A DNA stretch of 47,402 bases, from contig JAJXYT010000010.1 of the NCBI GenBank assembly GCA_021780375.1, positions 1 to 47,402 on the forward strand, read 5' to 3'. The notes under the pieces are model-generated. The model had not been told where the DNA came from. It did not search any database and saw only the letters and a program-made list of their open reading frames with translations. A program made the translations under genes and the position numbers. This stretch comes from a bacterium. GTDB taxonomy: Bacteria > Verrucomicrobiota > Verrucomicrobiia > Limisphaerales > UBA11358. This document shows, piece by piece, positions 24,554 to 34,679 of this stretch (position 1 is the stretch's first letter; every line of letters begins with the position of its first letter).

Positions 24554-25444
24554 TCATGACGATTTGAGAATCCCCAGTCTGCGCATCCATTCTTCGGCCA
24601 GTTTTGGCCAAGAACTCACGGCCAGGTTTGACTTGCGCAATCCATATCCATGCCCGCCCTTGGCAAACAGGTGCATTTCCGCCGGAACTTTTGCCTCTTT
24701 GAGCGCCAGATAATAGAACAGGGAATTCTCGACATGAATGGGGTCATCCTCGGTCTGGATCAGAAACGTGGGCGGTGTGTTGGAGGTCACAATTATTTCC
24801 GGTGCCAGCTTGGGCCCCTCTTTTTGGACCAAACGACCGGGATAAATCAGCATGGCGAAATCCGGCCTGCAACTCATTTGGTCTGCTTGGTCCACTGGCG
24901 AATAAGTGCGCTGCTCAAACCGCGTGCTGGCCAGCGCCGCGAGATTGCCTCCGGCTGAAAATCCAATCATGCCAATGCGGTTGGGGTCAATATGCCATTG
25001 GGGCGCATGGAAACGCATCAGGCCCAAAGCCCGTTGTGCATCCTGCAATGGCGCGACGTAGGGTAACTGTCCTTTGCGGGGAGGCACCCGGTATTTGAGC
25101 AACACCCCTGTCACTCCGATGGAATTGAGCCATTGGCATACTTCGGTTCCCTCAAGATCAATCGCCAGAATTCCGTAGCCCCCACCCGGACAGACCAGCA
25201 CGGCCGCGCCACTGTTCTTATCTGAAGGTGGCCGGTAAAGCGTAATGGTGGGAACGCTGACGTTGCTGACACGCAATATCCTCTTTCCACCTACCAAACG
25301 GCCACCAAACCTGGCCGTTTCCTGTTTGACGATGTTGGTCCGGTTTTCTCCGGGCGGCGTCCGGGGCCAGAGCGCCAGCGACTCGGACGCTGCCGCAGAG
25401 GCAACAGCGAGAAATACAGCCAGGAGGACAGTTAATTTGGGCAT
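24554..25444 (-). CDS. Secreted alpha/beta-hydrolase esterase (acetylxylan-esterase-like)
   Basis: 296 residues with signal peptide MPKLTVLLAVFLAVASAAAS. The fold follows the BD-FAE/hormone-sensitive-lipase-like esterases: oxyanion loop VLVCPGGGYGILA (83-95), nucleophile Ser163 in MIGFSAGGNLAALAS, acid Asp233 or Asp234 in TEDDPIHVENS, and His265 in KGGHGYGL. The related proteins are acetylxylan or feruloyl esterases that remove acyl groups from hemicellulose. The gene lies between a GH3 enzyme and the sulfatase on the same strand, which supports a role in de-esterifying the same glycan. The 137-bp gap from the GH3 stop leaves room for a minor promoter. Confidence 0.88.
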   Translation of the reverse strand: MPKLTVLLAVFLAVASAAASESLALWPRTPPGENRTNIVKQETARFGGRLVGGKRILRVSNVSVPTITLYRPPSDKNSGAAVLVCPGGGYGILAIDLEGTEVCQWLNSIGVTGVLLKYRVPPRKGQLPYVAPLQDAQRALGLMRFHAPQWHIDPNRIGMIGFSAGGNLAALASTRFEQRTYSPVDQADQMSCRPDFAMLIYPGRLVQKEGPKLAPEIIVTSNTPPTFLIQTEDDPIHVENSLFYYLALKEAKVPAEMHLFAKGGHGYGLRKSNLAVSSWPKLAEEWMRRLGILKSS

Positions 25445-25581
25445 GAGGAGAAGATTTGGCTTAAGATAATGGCGATTCGGATGACAAAATTTTTTTGCTG
25501 TCCTGGCAACGGGTCCTGTAAACGTTCATTTTTGACATTCTTAAGTGTGATGTATCAGGTTGGGAAACCGCCTAACGGGGC

Positions 25582-27855
25582 TTACAAGTTGCCAAATGCC
25601 CCGGATCTCGGCGGCCCTAAAGTCAGAGATTGTTCGATCTGAACTGCATTTGTAATGACGTTAACGGAATCGCCTCCAACCATGATTTCAAGACTTCCCG
25701 CTTCAACAACGCGTTGCATCATTGCGTTGTAAAATGAAATGTCGAAGGGCGTGAGTGCGAAACTTACCGTCTTGGATTGGCCGGGATTTAGTTCCACTCT
25801 CTGAAAACCCACCAATTGTTGCACCGGCCTGGTGACGGAAGCAAACGGCTGACGAATGTAAAGCTGCGCAATTTCGACGCCACCGCGCTTGCCTGTGTTC
25901 TTAACGTTGACGGCAACGTGGAACTCATCTTTGATCTGCGGGTCATGCCGAACTTCGAGATTGGAAAATTCAAAGGTGGTATAGCTTAACCCGAATCCGA
26001 AAGGATAAAGCGGCGTCCAGGGAATATCCTGGTATTTGGAGGTGAAGCGCAAAGTGGAGGGCGGCCGGCCGGTGTTCATGTGGTCATAATACATCGGGAT
26101 CTGGCCGACGCTTCTGGGGAAGGTGACGGTAAGTTTGCCGCTGGGATTGTAATCACCGAACAGCACGTCTGCGATCGCATTTCCGGCTTCTGTCCCGAGG
26201 AACCAGGACTCCACAATTGACGGGACGTGTTGAGTTTCCCAATCAATAGTCAAGGGCCTGCCGTTCATCAGGACTTCAATGACGGGTTTGCCGAGCCGTG
26301 ACACTTCCTGCACCAACTTTTCCTGCGCTTCCGGAACATCCAGCGAAGACCGGGAGGCCGCCTCACCGGTCCAACCTGCCTTTTCGCCAACCGCCATAAT
26401 TACCACATCCGCCGCTCGTGCCGCCGCCAACGCGTTGGACAGACTGCTGTCGGATATGTTCGTTATTCCACTTCCCTCCGCATACCAGACCCTCGTTGAT
26501 GGCGACACCTTGGACTTTATGCCTTGCAGCAAGGTAACCACCGGACCCGGCGTTCCTTTGCCCTGCCAACAGCCCAGCATATCCGGCTTGCGGTTGGCCA
26601 ACGGCCCGATCACCGCAATGGACTTGATGGTTTTATCAAGCGGAAGCAAGCTTCCTTCGTTTTTCAGGAGGACAATTGACTGGCAAGCCGCTTCCCGGGC
26701 GGCTTGCCGGTATTCCGGGAGCAGGAGCGCCGATTTCGCCTTGCCCAAGTCAACGTACGGATGTTCGAACAGACCGATTTCAAATTTTATCCGCAGGATG
26801 CGGCGGACGGAGTCGTCCACCATTGACATGGGAATCCTGCCATCGCGGCCCAAGCCGACCAAATAATCGCGGTAAGTGTCGAACGCCATGTCAAGGCCCG
26901 CACTAACAGCTTTGAAGGCCGCTTCTCGCGAATCACTCGCGATCCCTTGATTGACCAGCTCGGCGTCAGCGTTCGCGTCTGCCCTGATCAAGCCTTTGAA
27001 TCCCCACTCACCCTTTAAAATTGTCCGGATGGTGAATGGATTCGCGGTGGCGGGAATGCCGTTGAGGTCGTTAAACGCGCTCATCACTGTCCCAGCCCCG
27101 GTATCCACCGCCGCTTTGAATGGTGGAAGATATATTTCGCGAAGGGTGCGTTCTGGTATTTCCGTGGTATTATAGTCGCGTCCACCTTCCGCCGCACCGT
27201 AGCCGACAAAATGTTTGACGCAAGCCACGAGCTTGGTGTCGGGGCCGAGCTGCGGACCTTGATAACCTTCGACCAGCGCCCTGGCCATCGCCATGCCCAG
27301 ATACGGATCTTCGCCCGCCCCCTCGGCAATTCTTCCCCAACGGGGATCGCGGGCTATGTCCACCATTGGGGACATCGTCCAGCGAATGCCTTCGGCCGAG
27401 GCTTCCTGGGCGGCTATCGAGGCGCAATGCCGGACCAGCTCCGGATTCCAGGTGCATGCTTGCGCCAGCGGAATGGGGAAAATCGTCGAGTATCCGTGAA
27501 TCACATCCAGCCCGAACAGAAGAGGGATCCCGAGCCGTGACCCCTGGACCGCCGCCCTTTGCAGCCGCTCAATTTCTTCGGCGGGGGCCGTCACGCCGAC
27601 AAAGGCGCCAACCGATCCTGCTTTCGCACGCGACTCAGCGTCCGCGGCGCGGGTGCTGGCCATGCACATTTGCCCGACCTTCTCATCGAGGGTCATTTGC
27701 TCTAGCAAATCATCCACTCGCTTTTCAATGGGAAGATTGGGATTAAGATAATCTCGTGAAACTTGCGGTTGTGCGCACATGGAGATCGGTATCCCCAGTA
27801 AAAGCATCAATCCAAAGGCTGTGAAACAGAGCCGGGCGTGGCGTAGATGTTTCAT
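25582..27855 (-). CDS. Glycoside hydrolase family 3, BglX-like
   Basis: 757 residues, with signal peptide MKHLRHARLCFTAFGLMLLL. Domain order: GH3 TIM barrel (about 30-370), alpha/beta sandwich (about 400-600) and C-terminal fibronectin-III-like domain (about 660-740). Landmarks are IARDPRWGRIAEGAGEDPYL, VKHFVGYGAAEGGRDYN and the nucleophile loop FKGLIRADANADAELVNQ, with Asp293. EAASRSSLDVPEAQ lies in the sandwich domain. Close relatives are periplasmic beta-glucosidases/beta-xylosidases acting on short beta-linked oligosaccharides. The start at 27855 gives the better signal peptide; an ATG at 27870 is also in frame. It is the third of three GH3 genes in a row. Confidence 0.93.
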   Translation of the reverse strand: MKHLRHARLCFTAFGLMLLLGIPISMCAQPQVSRDYLNPNLPIEKRVDDLLEQMTLDEKVGQMCMASTRAADAESRAKAGSVGAFVGVTAPAEEIERLQRAAVQGSRLGIPLLFGLDVIHGYSTIFPIPLAQACTWNPELVRHCASIAAQEASAEGIRWTMSPMVDIARDPRWGRIAEGAGEDPYLGMAMARALVEGYQGPQLGPDTKLVACVKHFVGYGAAEGGRDYNTTEIPERTLREIYLPPFKAAVDTGAGTVMSAFNDLNGIPATANPFTIRTILKGEWGFKGLIRADANADAELVNQGIASDSREAAFKAVSAGLDMAFDTYRDYLVGLGRDGRIPMSMVDDSVRRILRIKFEIGLFEHPYVDLGKAKSALLLPEYRQAAREAACQSIVLLKNEGSLLPLDKTIKSIAVIGPLANRKPDMLGCWQGKGTPGPVVTLLQGIKSKVSPSTRVWYAEGSGITNISDSSLSNALAAARAADVVIMAVGEKAGWTGEAASRSSLDVPEAQEKLVQEVSRLGKPVIEVLMNGRPLTIDWETQHVPSIVESWFLGTEAGNAIADVLFGDYNPSGKLTVTFPRSVGQIPMYYDHMNTGRPPSTLRFTSKYQDIPWTPLYPFGFGLSYTTFEFSNLEVRHDPQIKDEFHVAVNVKNTGKRGGVEIAQLYIRQPFASVTRPVQQLVGFQRVELNPGQSKTVSFALTPFDISFYNAMMQRVVEAGSLEIMVGGDSVNVITNAVQIEQSLTLGPPRSGAFGNL

Positions 27856-27938
27856 AGGAATTATTGTCATTGCTGTTGGTGATTTGAAGACAGGGTTCGT
27901 GACTTGCTTTGAAGATGATCGGGGTTCGTCGGCCGGAA

Positions 27939-30581
27939 TTAGTCTGGCATGAGATGTTCCTGCATCCTTATGGTTCGCGTCAATTTGACATCTGCGCTTG
28001 AGGCACCAATTTGAATTGCGTATTTCCCAGCCGTTACGTGCCAGGCTTTGTGTTGAACATCGTAAAAGGCGAAATCTTCTGGATTCAGACTAAACGATAT
28101 CCTTGTCGTCTGCCCGGGTTTCAAAAAGACTCTTTGAAACCCTTTAAGTTCCCGCACGGGCCGCTCGATGGTGGGTTGTTCAGAATGGACGTAAAGCTGC
28201 ACTGTATCAGCGCCGGCACGTTCACCGGCATTTTTGACATTTACATTTGCGATCACGCATTCATTTGATTTGATCACGCTCAAATCCGAATACTTAAACC
28301 GGGTGTAGCTCAAGCCGTAACCAAACGGAAACAGTGGCTCCACGTGCTTGGTGAGGTAATATCTGTATCCGACAAAAACACCTTCCTTGTAATCCACGGT
28401 ATTTTTATCCTCTGTGCCCAGTGCGTGCGACGGGCTGTCTGCCAGTCTTTTGGGCCAGGTGAAGGGCAATTTTCCGGACGGATTGATATCTCCAAACAAC
28501 GCCTTGGCTACGGCTGTCCCGGCGCGGCTTCCGCTATACCACGCTTCCAGAACGGCGGGGACATGATTCAGCCAGCCACTGATTTTCAGCGGTGAACCGT
28601 TAATCAAAACGACGACCGTCTTTGGATTTAGCTTGCTGATGTGATTGATGATGTCCTCCTGCCATTGGGGAAAGTCCATGTTCAGCCGGTCGCGTCCTTC
28701 CGCATCCAGGCTGTGATCAATGCCCCCCACGAAAATGACCGCGTCGGCCGCCTTTACTTTCTGGTCGAGATGGTCAGCCTCCGCCTTCTCCATTCCGGAA
28801 GGTCTCGGCATGGCCCAGTCCAAGCTGAGATAGGCATCGCCCTTGCCCTTTTGATAGACCAGTTTGAGATAGCATGGTTTCCCCTGCACCATCTGCAGTA
28901 TGGCGGTGGCTTCACCGATGCCTCTGGTCTTGTCCGTCACCGCCACGGGCGCACCGCCGGTCCGACCGGTGAACAACAGGGCGTGATTGTCGGTCTTGAT
29001 GCGAATGGTATAGGTTCCCGTCACCGGCGGATTGATGGTGGTGGTAAACACAGCGCTGAAATGTTCCGGGTTGATCTTGCTGACGTCCGGCGATTTCATT
29101 TCCCAGTTGAAATCCACATTCGGCTCGACCCGCGTAATAGCCGGGTTGCCGGAAATATCGCCGTTGTAGTATTTGGCGATAAATCCTGTCTGGCCGTCGT
29201 CCGTGCGCAGATATTCTTCTGCAATCGGCTCAAATCCTCCCAGGACACCTCTGGAAATGGATTCCACCTCAATCCCGGCGCCGGCGAGGTTTCGGATGCC
29301 GTGCAGCACGGTCACTTCATCCGGCGAGTTCACCCACGAACTGCCTCCCAGACCCGCCACGCAAAACCTTTGGTTGGCATTGGGACCGAGAACCAAAATC
29401 TTTTTAATGCTTTTACGATTCAAGGGCAGCGTTTGATGTTCGTTCTTGAGCAATACGAGCCCTTCTTCCGCGGCTTTCAAGGCAAGGATTTCATGACTCG
29501 CAAGGTCCACCGGCCCTTGAGGTTTGATTCCGCCAGGATCCAAATGCCCCGTCCAAACCATCACGCGCAGGATTCTTCGCACCTTGTCATCAATGACGGA
29601 CTCGGGAATCTCGCCCGACTTCACTGCCTCCAGCAACGGTCTGCCAAACAGCGATGTCGCGGGCTTGGGCTGGTTGGAAACGTCCAGACCTGCCAAAGCG
29701 GCCTTTTTGGTTGATCGCGTCCCAATGCCGTCGGTCAAAACGAAACCCTGGAAGCCCCATGTGTTTTTCAGCATGTCGGTGAGCAGGAAGTGGCTGTCGC
29801 TGCAAAAGTCGCCATTCAGTCCATTGGCAGCCGTCATCACTCCCAAGGCATGTCCATCTTCCACGGCGGCTTTGAATGCCGGGAAGTAGATTTCGTGCAA
29901 CGTCCGGTCATCCACCATGGACATGTAATTATCACGGTTCCAGTCCCGGTTGTTGCAAACGAAATGCTTGACGGCGGCCGAAACGTGCTGGCTCTGCAAA
30001 CCTTGCACAAAGGCCACGGCCAGTTTGGCGTCCAGGAAGGGATCTTCGGTGTAATATTCAAAAAAGCGTCCGCCCAGGGGATCCCGTTCAATGTTGACGG
30101 CCGGCCCGTATAACATGGCGATGCCCTTGGCCCGGCACTCTTCACCCATGGCGGTCGCTTCCTCTTTGAGAAGCGCAGGATCAAAGGAGGCTCCCATGCT
30201 GAGGCCGCAGGGAAAGCCAACCGGTCCGTGCGGCCCGCGTGGGCCATCCGAGGAGATCATGATCGGAATCCCCAATCTGGGAACGCCGTTGAATCTTGTA
30301 GGGCCGGCCACCTGCAGCAGTCTGAGTTTTTCCTCCAGCGTCAAGCGATGCATCAAGTCGTCCACCCGCGCCGCCACGGGTTGTTTGGGGTCCTTCCAGA
30401 TTTCAGGTGTGCCTGCATCCGTTGCCTTGGACGGATGGGTGGTGTTGGCAGGCGCATCAGTTTGATCTGCTTCCCCGGCGGGAACAACAGCCAGAGCAAC
30501 GAGGGAAACCAAACCTGCCACCACCCAGCGGATAAATTTGGAGTTAAATCGGCTTTTCATGTTCATGGCGTAATTGTTCAT
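27939..30581 (-). CDS. Glycoside hydrolase family 3 with PA14 domain
   Basis: 880 residues. The leader (MKSRFNSKFIRWVVAGLVSL from Met8) is a signal peptide. The barrel includes RLGIPIMISSDGPRGPHGPV, AVKHFVCNNRDWNRDNYMS and nucleophile loop FQGFVLTDGIGTRSTKK (Asp near 281). A PA14 domain (about 467-600; TGFIAKYYNGDISGNPA, TGTYTIRIKTDNHALLF) is inserted in the second domain, as in beta-glucosidases where it shapes substrate choice. The fibronectin-III-like domain ends the protein. Its ATG (30579-30581) overlaps the TGA of the preceding GH3 gene by 4 bp (ATGA), so translation is coupled. A beta-glucosidase role is likely. Confidence 0.93.
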   Translation of the reverse strand: MNNYAMNMKSRFNSKFIRWVVAGLVSLVALAVVPAGEADQTDAPANTTHPSKATDAGTPEIWKDPKQPVAARVDDLMHRLTLEEKLRLLQVAGPTRFNGVPRLGIPIMISSDGPRGPHGPVGFPCGLSMGASFDPALLKEEATAMGEECRAKGIAMLYGPAVNIERDPLGGRFFEYYTEDPFLDAKLAVAFVQGLQSQHVSAAVKHFVCNNRDWNRDNYMSMVDDRTLHEIYFPAFKAAVEDGHALGVMTAANGLNGDFCSDSHFLLTDMLKNTWGFQGFVLTDGIGTRSTKKAALAGLDVSNQPKPATSLFGRPLLEAVKSGEIPESVIDDKVRRILRVMVWTGHLDPGGIKPQGPVDLASHEILALKAAEEGLVLLKNEHQTLPLNRKSIKKILVLGPNANQRFCVAGLGGSSWVNSPDEVTVLHGIRNLAGAGIEVESISRGVLGGFEPIAEEYLRTDDGQTGFIAKYYNGDISGNPAITRVEPNVDFNWEMKSPDVSKINPEHFSAVFTTTINPPVTGTYTIRIKTDNHALLFTGRTGGAPVAVTDKTRGIGEATAILQMVQGKPCYLKLVYQKGKGDAYLSLDWAMPRPSGMEKAEADHLDQKVKAADAVIFVGGIDHSLDAEGRDRLNMDFPQWQEDIINHISKLNPKTVVVLINGSPLKISGWLNHVPAVLEAWYSGSRAGTAVAKALFGDINPSGKLPFTWPKRLADSPSHALGTEDKNTVDYKEGVFVGYRYYLTKHVEPLFPFGYGLSYTRFKYSDLSVIKSNECVIANVNVKNAGERAGADTVQLYVHSEQPTIERPVRELKGFQRVFLKPGQTTRISFSLNPEDFAFYDVQHKAWHVTAGKYAIQIGASSADVKLTRTIRMQEHLMPD

Positions 30582-32881
30582 TCCACGTAACGAAACGGCA
30601 CCTGCAGTCGAATGTCGTCGGAAGCCCCTCCGATCAGCAGATTGTATTTGCCGGGATTGACCGCATATTCATGGAGCGCCGTGTTCCAAGCGCGGAATCG
30701 CGCGGCGGGAATTGCCAGCTTTACCGTCGCGGTTTCCCCTTTCGCCAGATGAATCCGCTCGAAACCGCACAGCTGCATTTGCGGTTGAGGCCACCGGGCA
30801 TGGGCAGCTTGGAAATAGACCTGCACCACTTCATCCCCATCGCGCGGGCCGGAATTTTTCAACGTAAAGGAAAGGTTCGCAGAATCGCCTGCATGGAGAT
30901 TGGCAAATTCCAGCTTGGCGTCGGAATAATGGAATTTGGTGTAACTCAATCCGTGGCCGAATGCGAACAAAGGCTTGCCGTTGAAATAACGGTAAGTGCG
31001 ATTGGACATGGAGTAATCGTCAAACGGCGGGAGGTCAGATGTTGCGCGGTAGAATGTCACCGGCAGGCGTCCAGCGGGATTCACAGTGCCAAATAACACT
31101 TCCGCCACCGCAATACCGCCCTCTTCACCCGGATACCACGCCTGTAAAATCGCCGGCAGGTGCTCCTCCTCCCAAGGCATCGCAATGGCGCTGCCGCTGC
31201 AATTGATGAATACTATCGGCTTGCCCGTCTTGCGCAGTTCTTTGAGCAAGGTCTCCTGCACTGGCGGCAGTTCGATCCGCGTGCGGTCGCCGAAATCAAA
31301 ACCCTGGCACACCTCGCGATGCTCCTCTGTTTCCAAGGTGGAATCCAAACCGCCAACGTAAATGACCACATCCGCCAGTTTAGCTGCTGCAATGGCGCTC
31401 GCCGTCATTTCCGGTGTTGGGCGGTTGGAGTTATTTATTTTCAAGGCCAGCGGGCAACCGGGAGAAGAACTGACGACGATGTTGGTTCCCGCCAATTGCC
31501 TGATCCCTTGGAGAAAGGTTACCGACTTTGACGGCCTGCCATTGTAGTTGCCCAGGAGCATAGGGGCCGAATCGGCGTTGAATCCGATGACCGCGATGCG
31601 TTTGACTTTGGCGCGGTCGAGTGGCAGCAATCCGTTGTTTTTTAGCAAGACGATGGATTCTTCCGCCACTTTCAGGGCCAATGCCCGGTTTTCTGGCGAG
31701 TCGTTCTGAGCCATGGTTATGCCGGACCAGGGCACCATGGTCGGCGGATCAAAAAGTCCGAGCCGGAACCGGGCGGCCAGGGTCTGGCTGATCGCCGCGT
31801 CAATCTGCTGTTCCGTGAGCAAATGTTGTTGAAGCAAACGGCCCAGAACCTTGTAGTCAAGGTGCGGGTAATGCCCTTGGGGGCCGGTCGTGATAGAGCC
31901 TGAGAACAAATCACATCCCGCCTTGACGGCAGCAGTAGCCGCGGTTTCGGCTGAACCCGTATATTTATGCCGCGCATAGATGTCCGCAATGGCACCGCCA
32001 TCTGAAACCACGAAACCGCCGAACTCCCATTGATGGAGTAATTGGGTGAGCAGGAAAGGATTGGCGCAATCCGGGATGCCATCCAAGGCACTGTAGGCAC
32101 CCATGAGCGAACCGACATGGCCTTGCCGCACTGCAGCCTCGAAGGCAGGCAGATATGTGTCGTAGAGATCGGTCTCGGAAGGCACGACATTGAACTCATG
32201 CCGCAATTGTTCCGGGCCACTGTGGACCGCATAATGTTTGGCACATGCCAGAGCTTTGACATATTTTGGATTATCCCCCTGCAAACCACGGATGAATGCC
32301 ACTCCAAATTGTGCCGTCAGGAAAGGATCCTCGCCGTAAGTTTCCTGCCCGCGCCCCCAGCGCGGATCGCGCACGATGTTAATATTCGGCGCGTAAAAGC
32401 TGATGCCTTCGTGCATCACGCAGTTGCCGTCGTGAGTGCGGGTGTAGTCATTGAAATGCGCCCGGGCTTCGGTGGCGATGACGTCCGCCTCGCTCTGGAT
32501 CAAAGGTGGGTCCCAGGTTGCCGCCATCCCAATTACCTGTGGAAAAACCGTGCTGAAGCCAATCCGCGCGCAAACGCCATGATTGCCTTCATTCCGATAA
32601 CTGTAGGCAGGGAGGCCCAAGCGGGGAACGGCAGCGGCGTCCGCCAGCAATTGAGAAGCCTTTTCGGCCAGCGACATCCGGCGCACCAGATCTTGAACCC
32701 GAGCGTCCGTGGGTTGCGCAGGGTCTTTCCAGATTTCAGGACCGGCTACCTGCGGTATTCTTAAGGCGGCGGGATCTTCGGCCCCGATTATACTAAATGC
32801 ATCGTCTGCCTTCGTGGCAACTGCGAGCAAGGAACCGAGGCAAATCAGGACGAATGGGAGGTGGATGGTTCTTTTTAACAT
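30578..32881 (-). CDS. Glycoside hydrolase family 3, beta-xylosidase-like
   Basis: 767 residues, with signal peptide MLKRTIHLPFVLICLGSLLA. The sequence is closer to the xylosidase/arabinofuranosidase (XynB/Bxl) branch: LPAYSYRNEGNHGVCARIGF, RDPRWGRGQETYGEDPFLTA, CAKHYAVHSGPEQLRHEFN, MGAYSALDGIPDCANPFLL and nucleophile loop FGGFVVSDGGAIADIY (Asp near 290). A fibronectin-III-like domain closes the protein. It is the first of three GH3 genes and follows a 261-bp gap after the symporter gene, so it may have its own promoter. It should release terminal beta-xylose or alpha-arabinose from oligosaccharides in the periplasm. Confidence 0.93.
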   Translation of the reverse strand: MLKRTIHLPFVLICLGSLLAVATKADDAFSIIGAEDPAALRIPQVAGPEIWKDPAQPTDARVQDLVRRMSLAEKASQLLADAAAVPRLGLPAYSYRNEGNHGVCARIGFSTVFPQVIGMAATWDPPLIQSEADVIATEARAHFNDYTRTHDGNCVMHEGISFYAPNINIVRDPRWGRGQETYGEDPFLTAQFGVAFIRGLQGDNPKYVKALACAKHYAVHSGPEQLRHEFNVVPSETDLYDTYLPAFEAAVRQGHVGSLMGAYSALDGIPDCANPFLLTQLLHQWEFGGFVVSDGGAIADIYARHKYTGSAETAATAAVKAGCDLFSGSITTGPQGHYPHLDYKVLGRLLQQHLLTEQQIDAAISQTLAARFRLGLFDPPTMVPWSGITMAQNDSPENRALALKVAEESIVLLKNNGLLPLDRAKVKRIAVIGFNADSAPMLLGNYNGRPSKSVTFLQGIRQLAGTNIVVSSSPGCPLALKINNSNRPTPEMTASAIAAAKLADVVIYVGGLDSTLETEEHREVCQGFDFGDRTRIELPPVQETLLKELRKTGKPIVFINCSGSAIAMPWEEEHLPAILQAWYPGEEGGIAVAEVLFGTVNPAGRLPVTFYRATSDLPPFDDYSMSNRTYRYFNGKPLFAFGHGLSYTKFHYSDAKLEFANLHAGDSANLSFTLKNSGPRDGDEVVQVYFQAAHARWPQPQMQLCGFERIHLAKGETATVKLAIPAARFRAWNTALHEYAVNPGKYNLLIGGASDDIRLQVPFRYVE

Positions 32882-33142
32882 TTATCTCACAATTGACTTC
32901 TGTCAGGGCTGGCCGCGCAATTTTTTTGGGCATTTACTGGTTGATTCAGTTTCACGGAAGGGCTCAATAGGCAGAGATTAGGCTTGGAATGACGAGCGTC
33001 CACCTCCCGCGCCAAGCAACTTCCCATGCTGGTCGCCCGGCTGCATCTCCCTGCTACTGTGGCGGACGGCAGCAGCCCGCCAAAGTCCGAGTGAAGAACC
33101 GTAAAAAGGTTGGTGTTCACACTTCGTTTCAAAATGGGTTAA

Positions 33143-34678
33143 TCACCCCGTTTGTTTGCCTGATGAATCCGGAGCAGCCAGCACGCATTCATCTGCCTTC
33201 AAAGTTTGCGAAGGCTTGGGGGATTCTGCCGCGCCCGTGCCGTGAGCACCGGCCTCCTCCACGGCCCGGCGTTCACAACTCATTGCCTCGGCCACTTCAC
33301 CAAAACTGCGGCGTTTGGCCGGGCTCAGGAGACTTACGATCACAAGCATCACCGCACCTGCCAAAATCGCCGGCAGGGTTGGATTATCCCAAAATTTCAT
33401 CACCACCAGCGAGACGACCGGAGTTGTCACGAGCGCTGCGAGCGCCCCCTGCCAGGTCGCGCGCGGCCAGAAACGGCCTAAAAGGATGATTACTCCCAGT
33501 CCGCTCATCGTCAGTGGCAGGAACTTGATGACGAATCCCACAATGCTTCCAGTAAATAATCCCATTGTGGTAGAAACTAAAAACACGCAAAGGAGAGACC
33601 ATCGCACCACCAAAACCGGTCGTTCCGGGTATCTGCCGGTGAACAAAGGATAAAGGTGCCGCACATAGAACGTGCCCGCAGCAACCGCAGTGGCATTGGC
33701 GGCAGAGGACATCCCGGACACCATCGCCACGACCACGAACGCGGCCAGCCAGGGTGGCAACACGTTCATGACGAGCCACGGCAGCGCCTGATCCGGCACC
33801 GGCAGATGGGGGTTGAGCCGGAATGCATACATGCCCGTGATGCCAATGGCGATCGAGAAGATCATCACCACCAAGCCGGACACGACCATGCTCCACTTTG
33901 CCCCAACTTCGGTACGAGCGCTATACATCGTCTGTCGCCGACCAGGATCGGCAATGACGCTGCTAATCAACACCAGGATCAGGTTCAAAACCTTCCAACC
34001 ACCCAGAGAACTTGCACCCAAAAACGAAAAGTAATTGCCTGGCACCGCATGACGCAACCCTGCCAACCCGCCCGAGTCAGCCAGAGCTGCGTGAATAAGG
34101 CAGCCAAAACCGCCGAACAAAATCATTGTTTGCAAGACATCGGTATAGACCACTGCCTTCAGTCCCCCTGGAATCGAAATCACCGCTTTTGCGAAGCCTG
34201 CAAGCACCACGCAAACTTTCGGCGGCAGTCCGGTCACTGCTCCCACGACCGCCGCGCCACCCATGATCTGGACCGTCAGCCAACACACCTGCGATAGGAA
34301 AACCGTAAAGCTGGAAAACTGCATGACCACCCGGCTGCCGTCGTAATAGCAAGCTACTTCTTCGCTCAAAGTCATGAATTTGTAACGGCGCATCCTGGCA
34401 AAAAACCATCCCGCCAGAAACGTTCCCAAGCCCAGCCCCACCGGGTAGGTGCAGCCTCCCCAGCCATGCTGATAAGCCAGACTCGATCCACCGATGATGA
34501 CTCCTGTTCCAATGCAGGTGCCTACGATGGTGCCGATCAATACCCAAATGGGAAGGCCGCGCCCTGCCACAATATAATCCGCTGGTTTTCGAACCCGGCG
34601 CACCATGAAGAGCGAAACTGCCGTCGTAATAACGACATACAAAACCAGTCCGATAGCGATGGCAAGCCGCGTTTCCAT
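33143..34678 (-). CDS. Sodium:solute symporter (SSS family)
   Basis: 511 residues with about 13 predicted membrane helices. It begins METRLAIAIGLVLYVVITTA and contains the SSS hallmarks: IGTGVIIGGSSLAYQHGWGG in helix 2-3 and SSVIADPGRRQTMYSARTEV. MVSGMSSAANATAVAAGTFY is the Na+-site helix 8. The C-terminal ~50 residues are a charged cytosolic tail. Members carry sugars, amino acids or carboxylates with Na+. In this cluster a monosaccharide or small sugar acid released by the GH3 and GH78 enzymes is the likely cargo. The start is 1 bp after the stop of the upstream 178-aa gene, so the two are cotranscribed. Confidence 0.9.
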   Translation of the reverse strand: METRLAIAIGLVLYVVITTAVSLFMVRRVRKPADYIVAGRGLPIWVLIGTIVGTCIGTGVIIGGSSLAYQHGWGGCTYPVGLGLGTFLAGWFFARMRRYKFMTLSEEVACYYDGSRVVMQFSSFTVFLSQVCWLTVQIMGGAAVVGAVTGLPPKVCVVLAGFAKAVISIPGGLKAVVYTDVLQTMILFGGFGCLIHAALADSGGLAGLRHAVPGNYFSFLGASSLGGWKVLNLILVLISSVIADPGRRQTMYSARTEVGAKWSMVVSGLVVMIFSIAIGITGMYAFRLNPHLPVPDQALPWLVMNVLPPWLAAFVVVAMVSGMSSAANATAVAAGTFYVRHLYPLFTGRYPERPVLVVRWSLLCVFLVSTTMGLFTGSIVGFVIKFLPLTMSGLGVIILLGRFWPRATWQGALAALVTTPVVSLVVMKFWDNPTLPAILAGAVMLVIVSLLSPAKRRSFGEVAEAMSCERRAVEEAGAHGTGAAESPKPSQTLKADECVLAAPDSSGKQTG

Positions 34679-34679
34679 C

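Noticed and set aside
32882-33142. Small protein in the gap between the symporter and the first GH3 gene
   Set aside because: The open frames lack a start with a ribosome-binding site and show no family pattern. The gap is more likely a promoter region with a degraded repeat.
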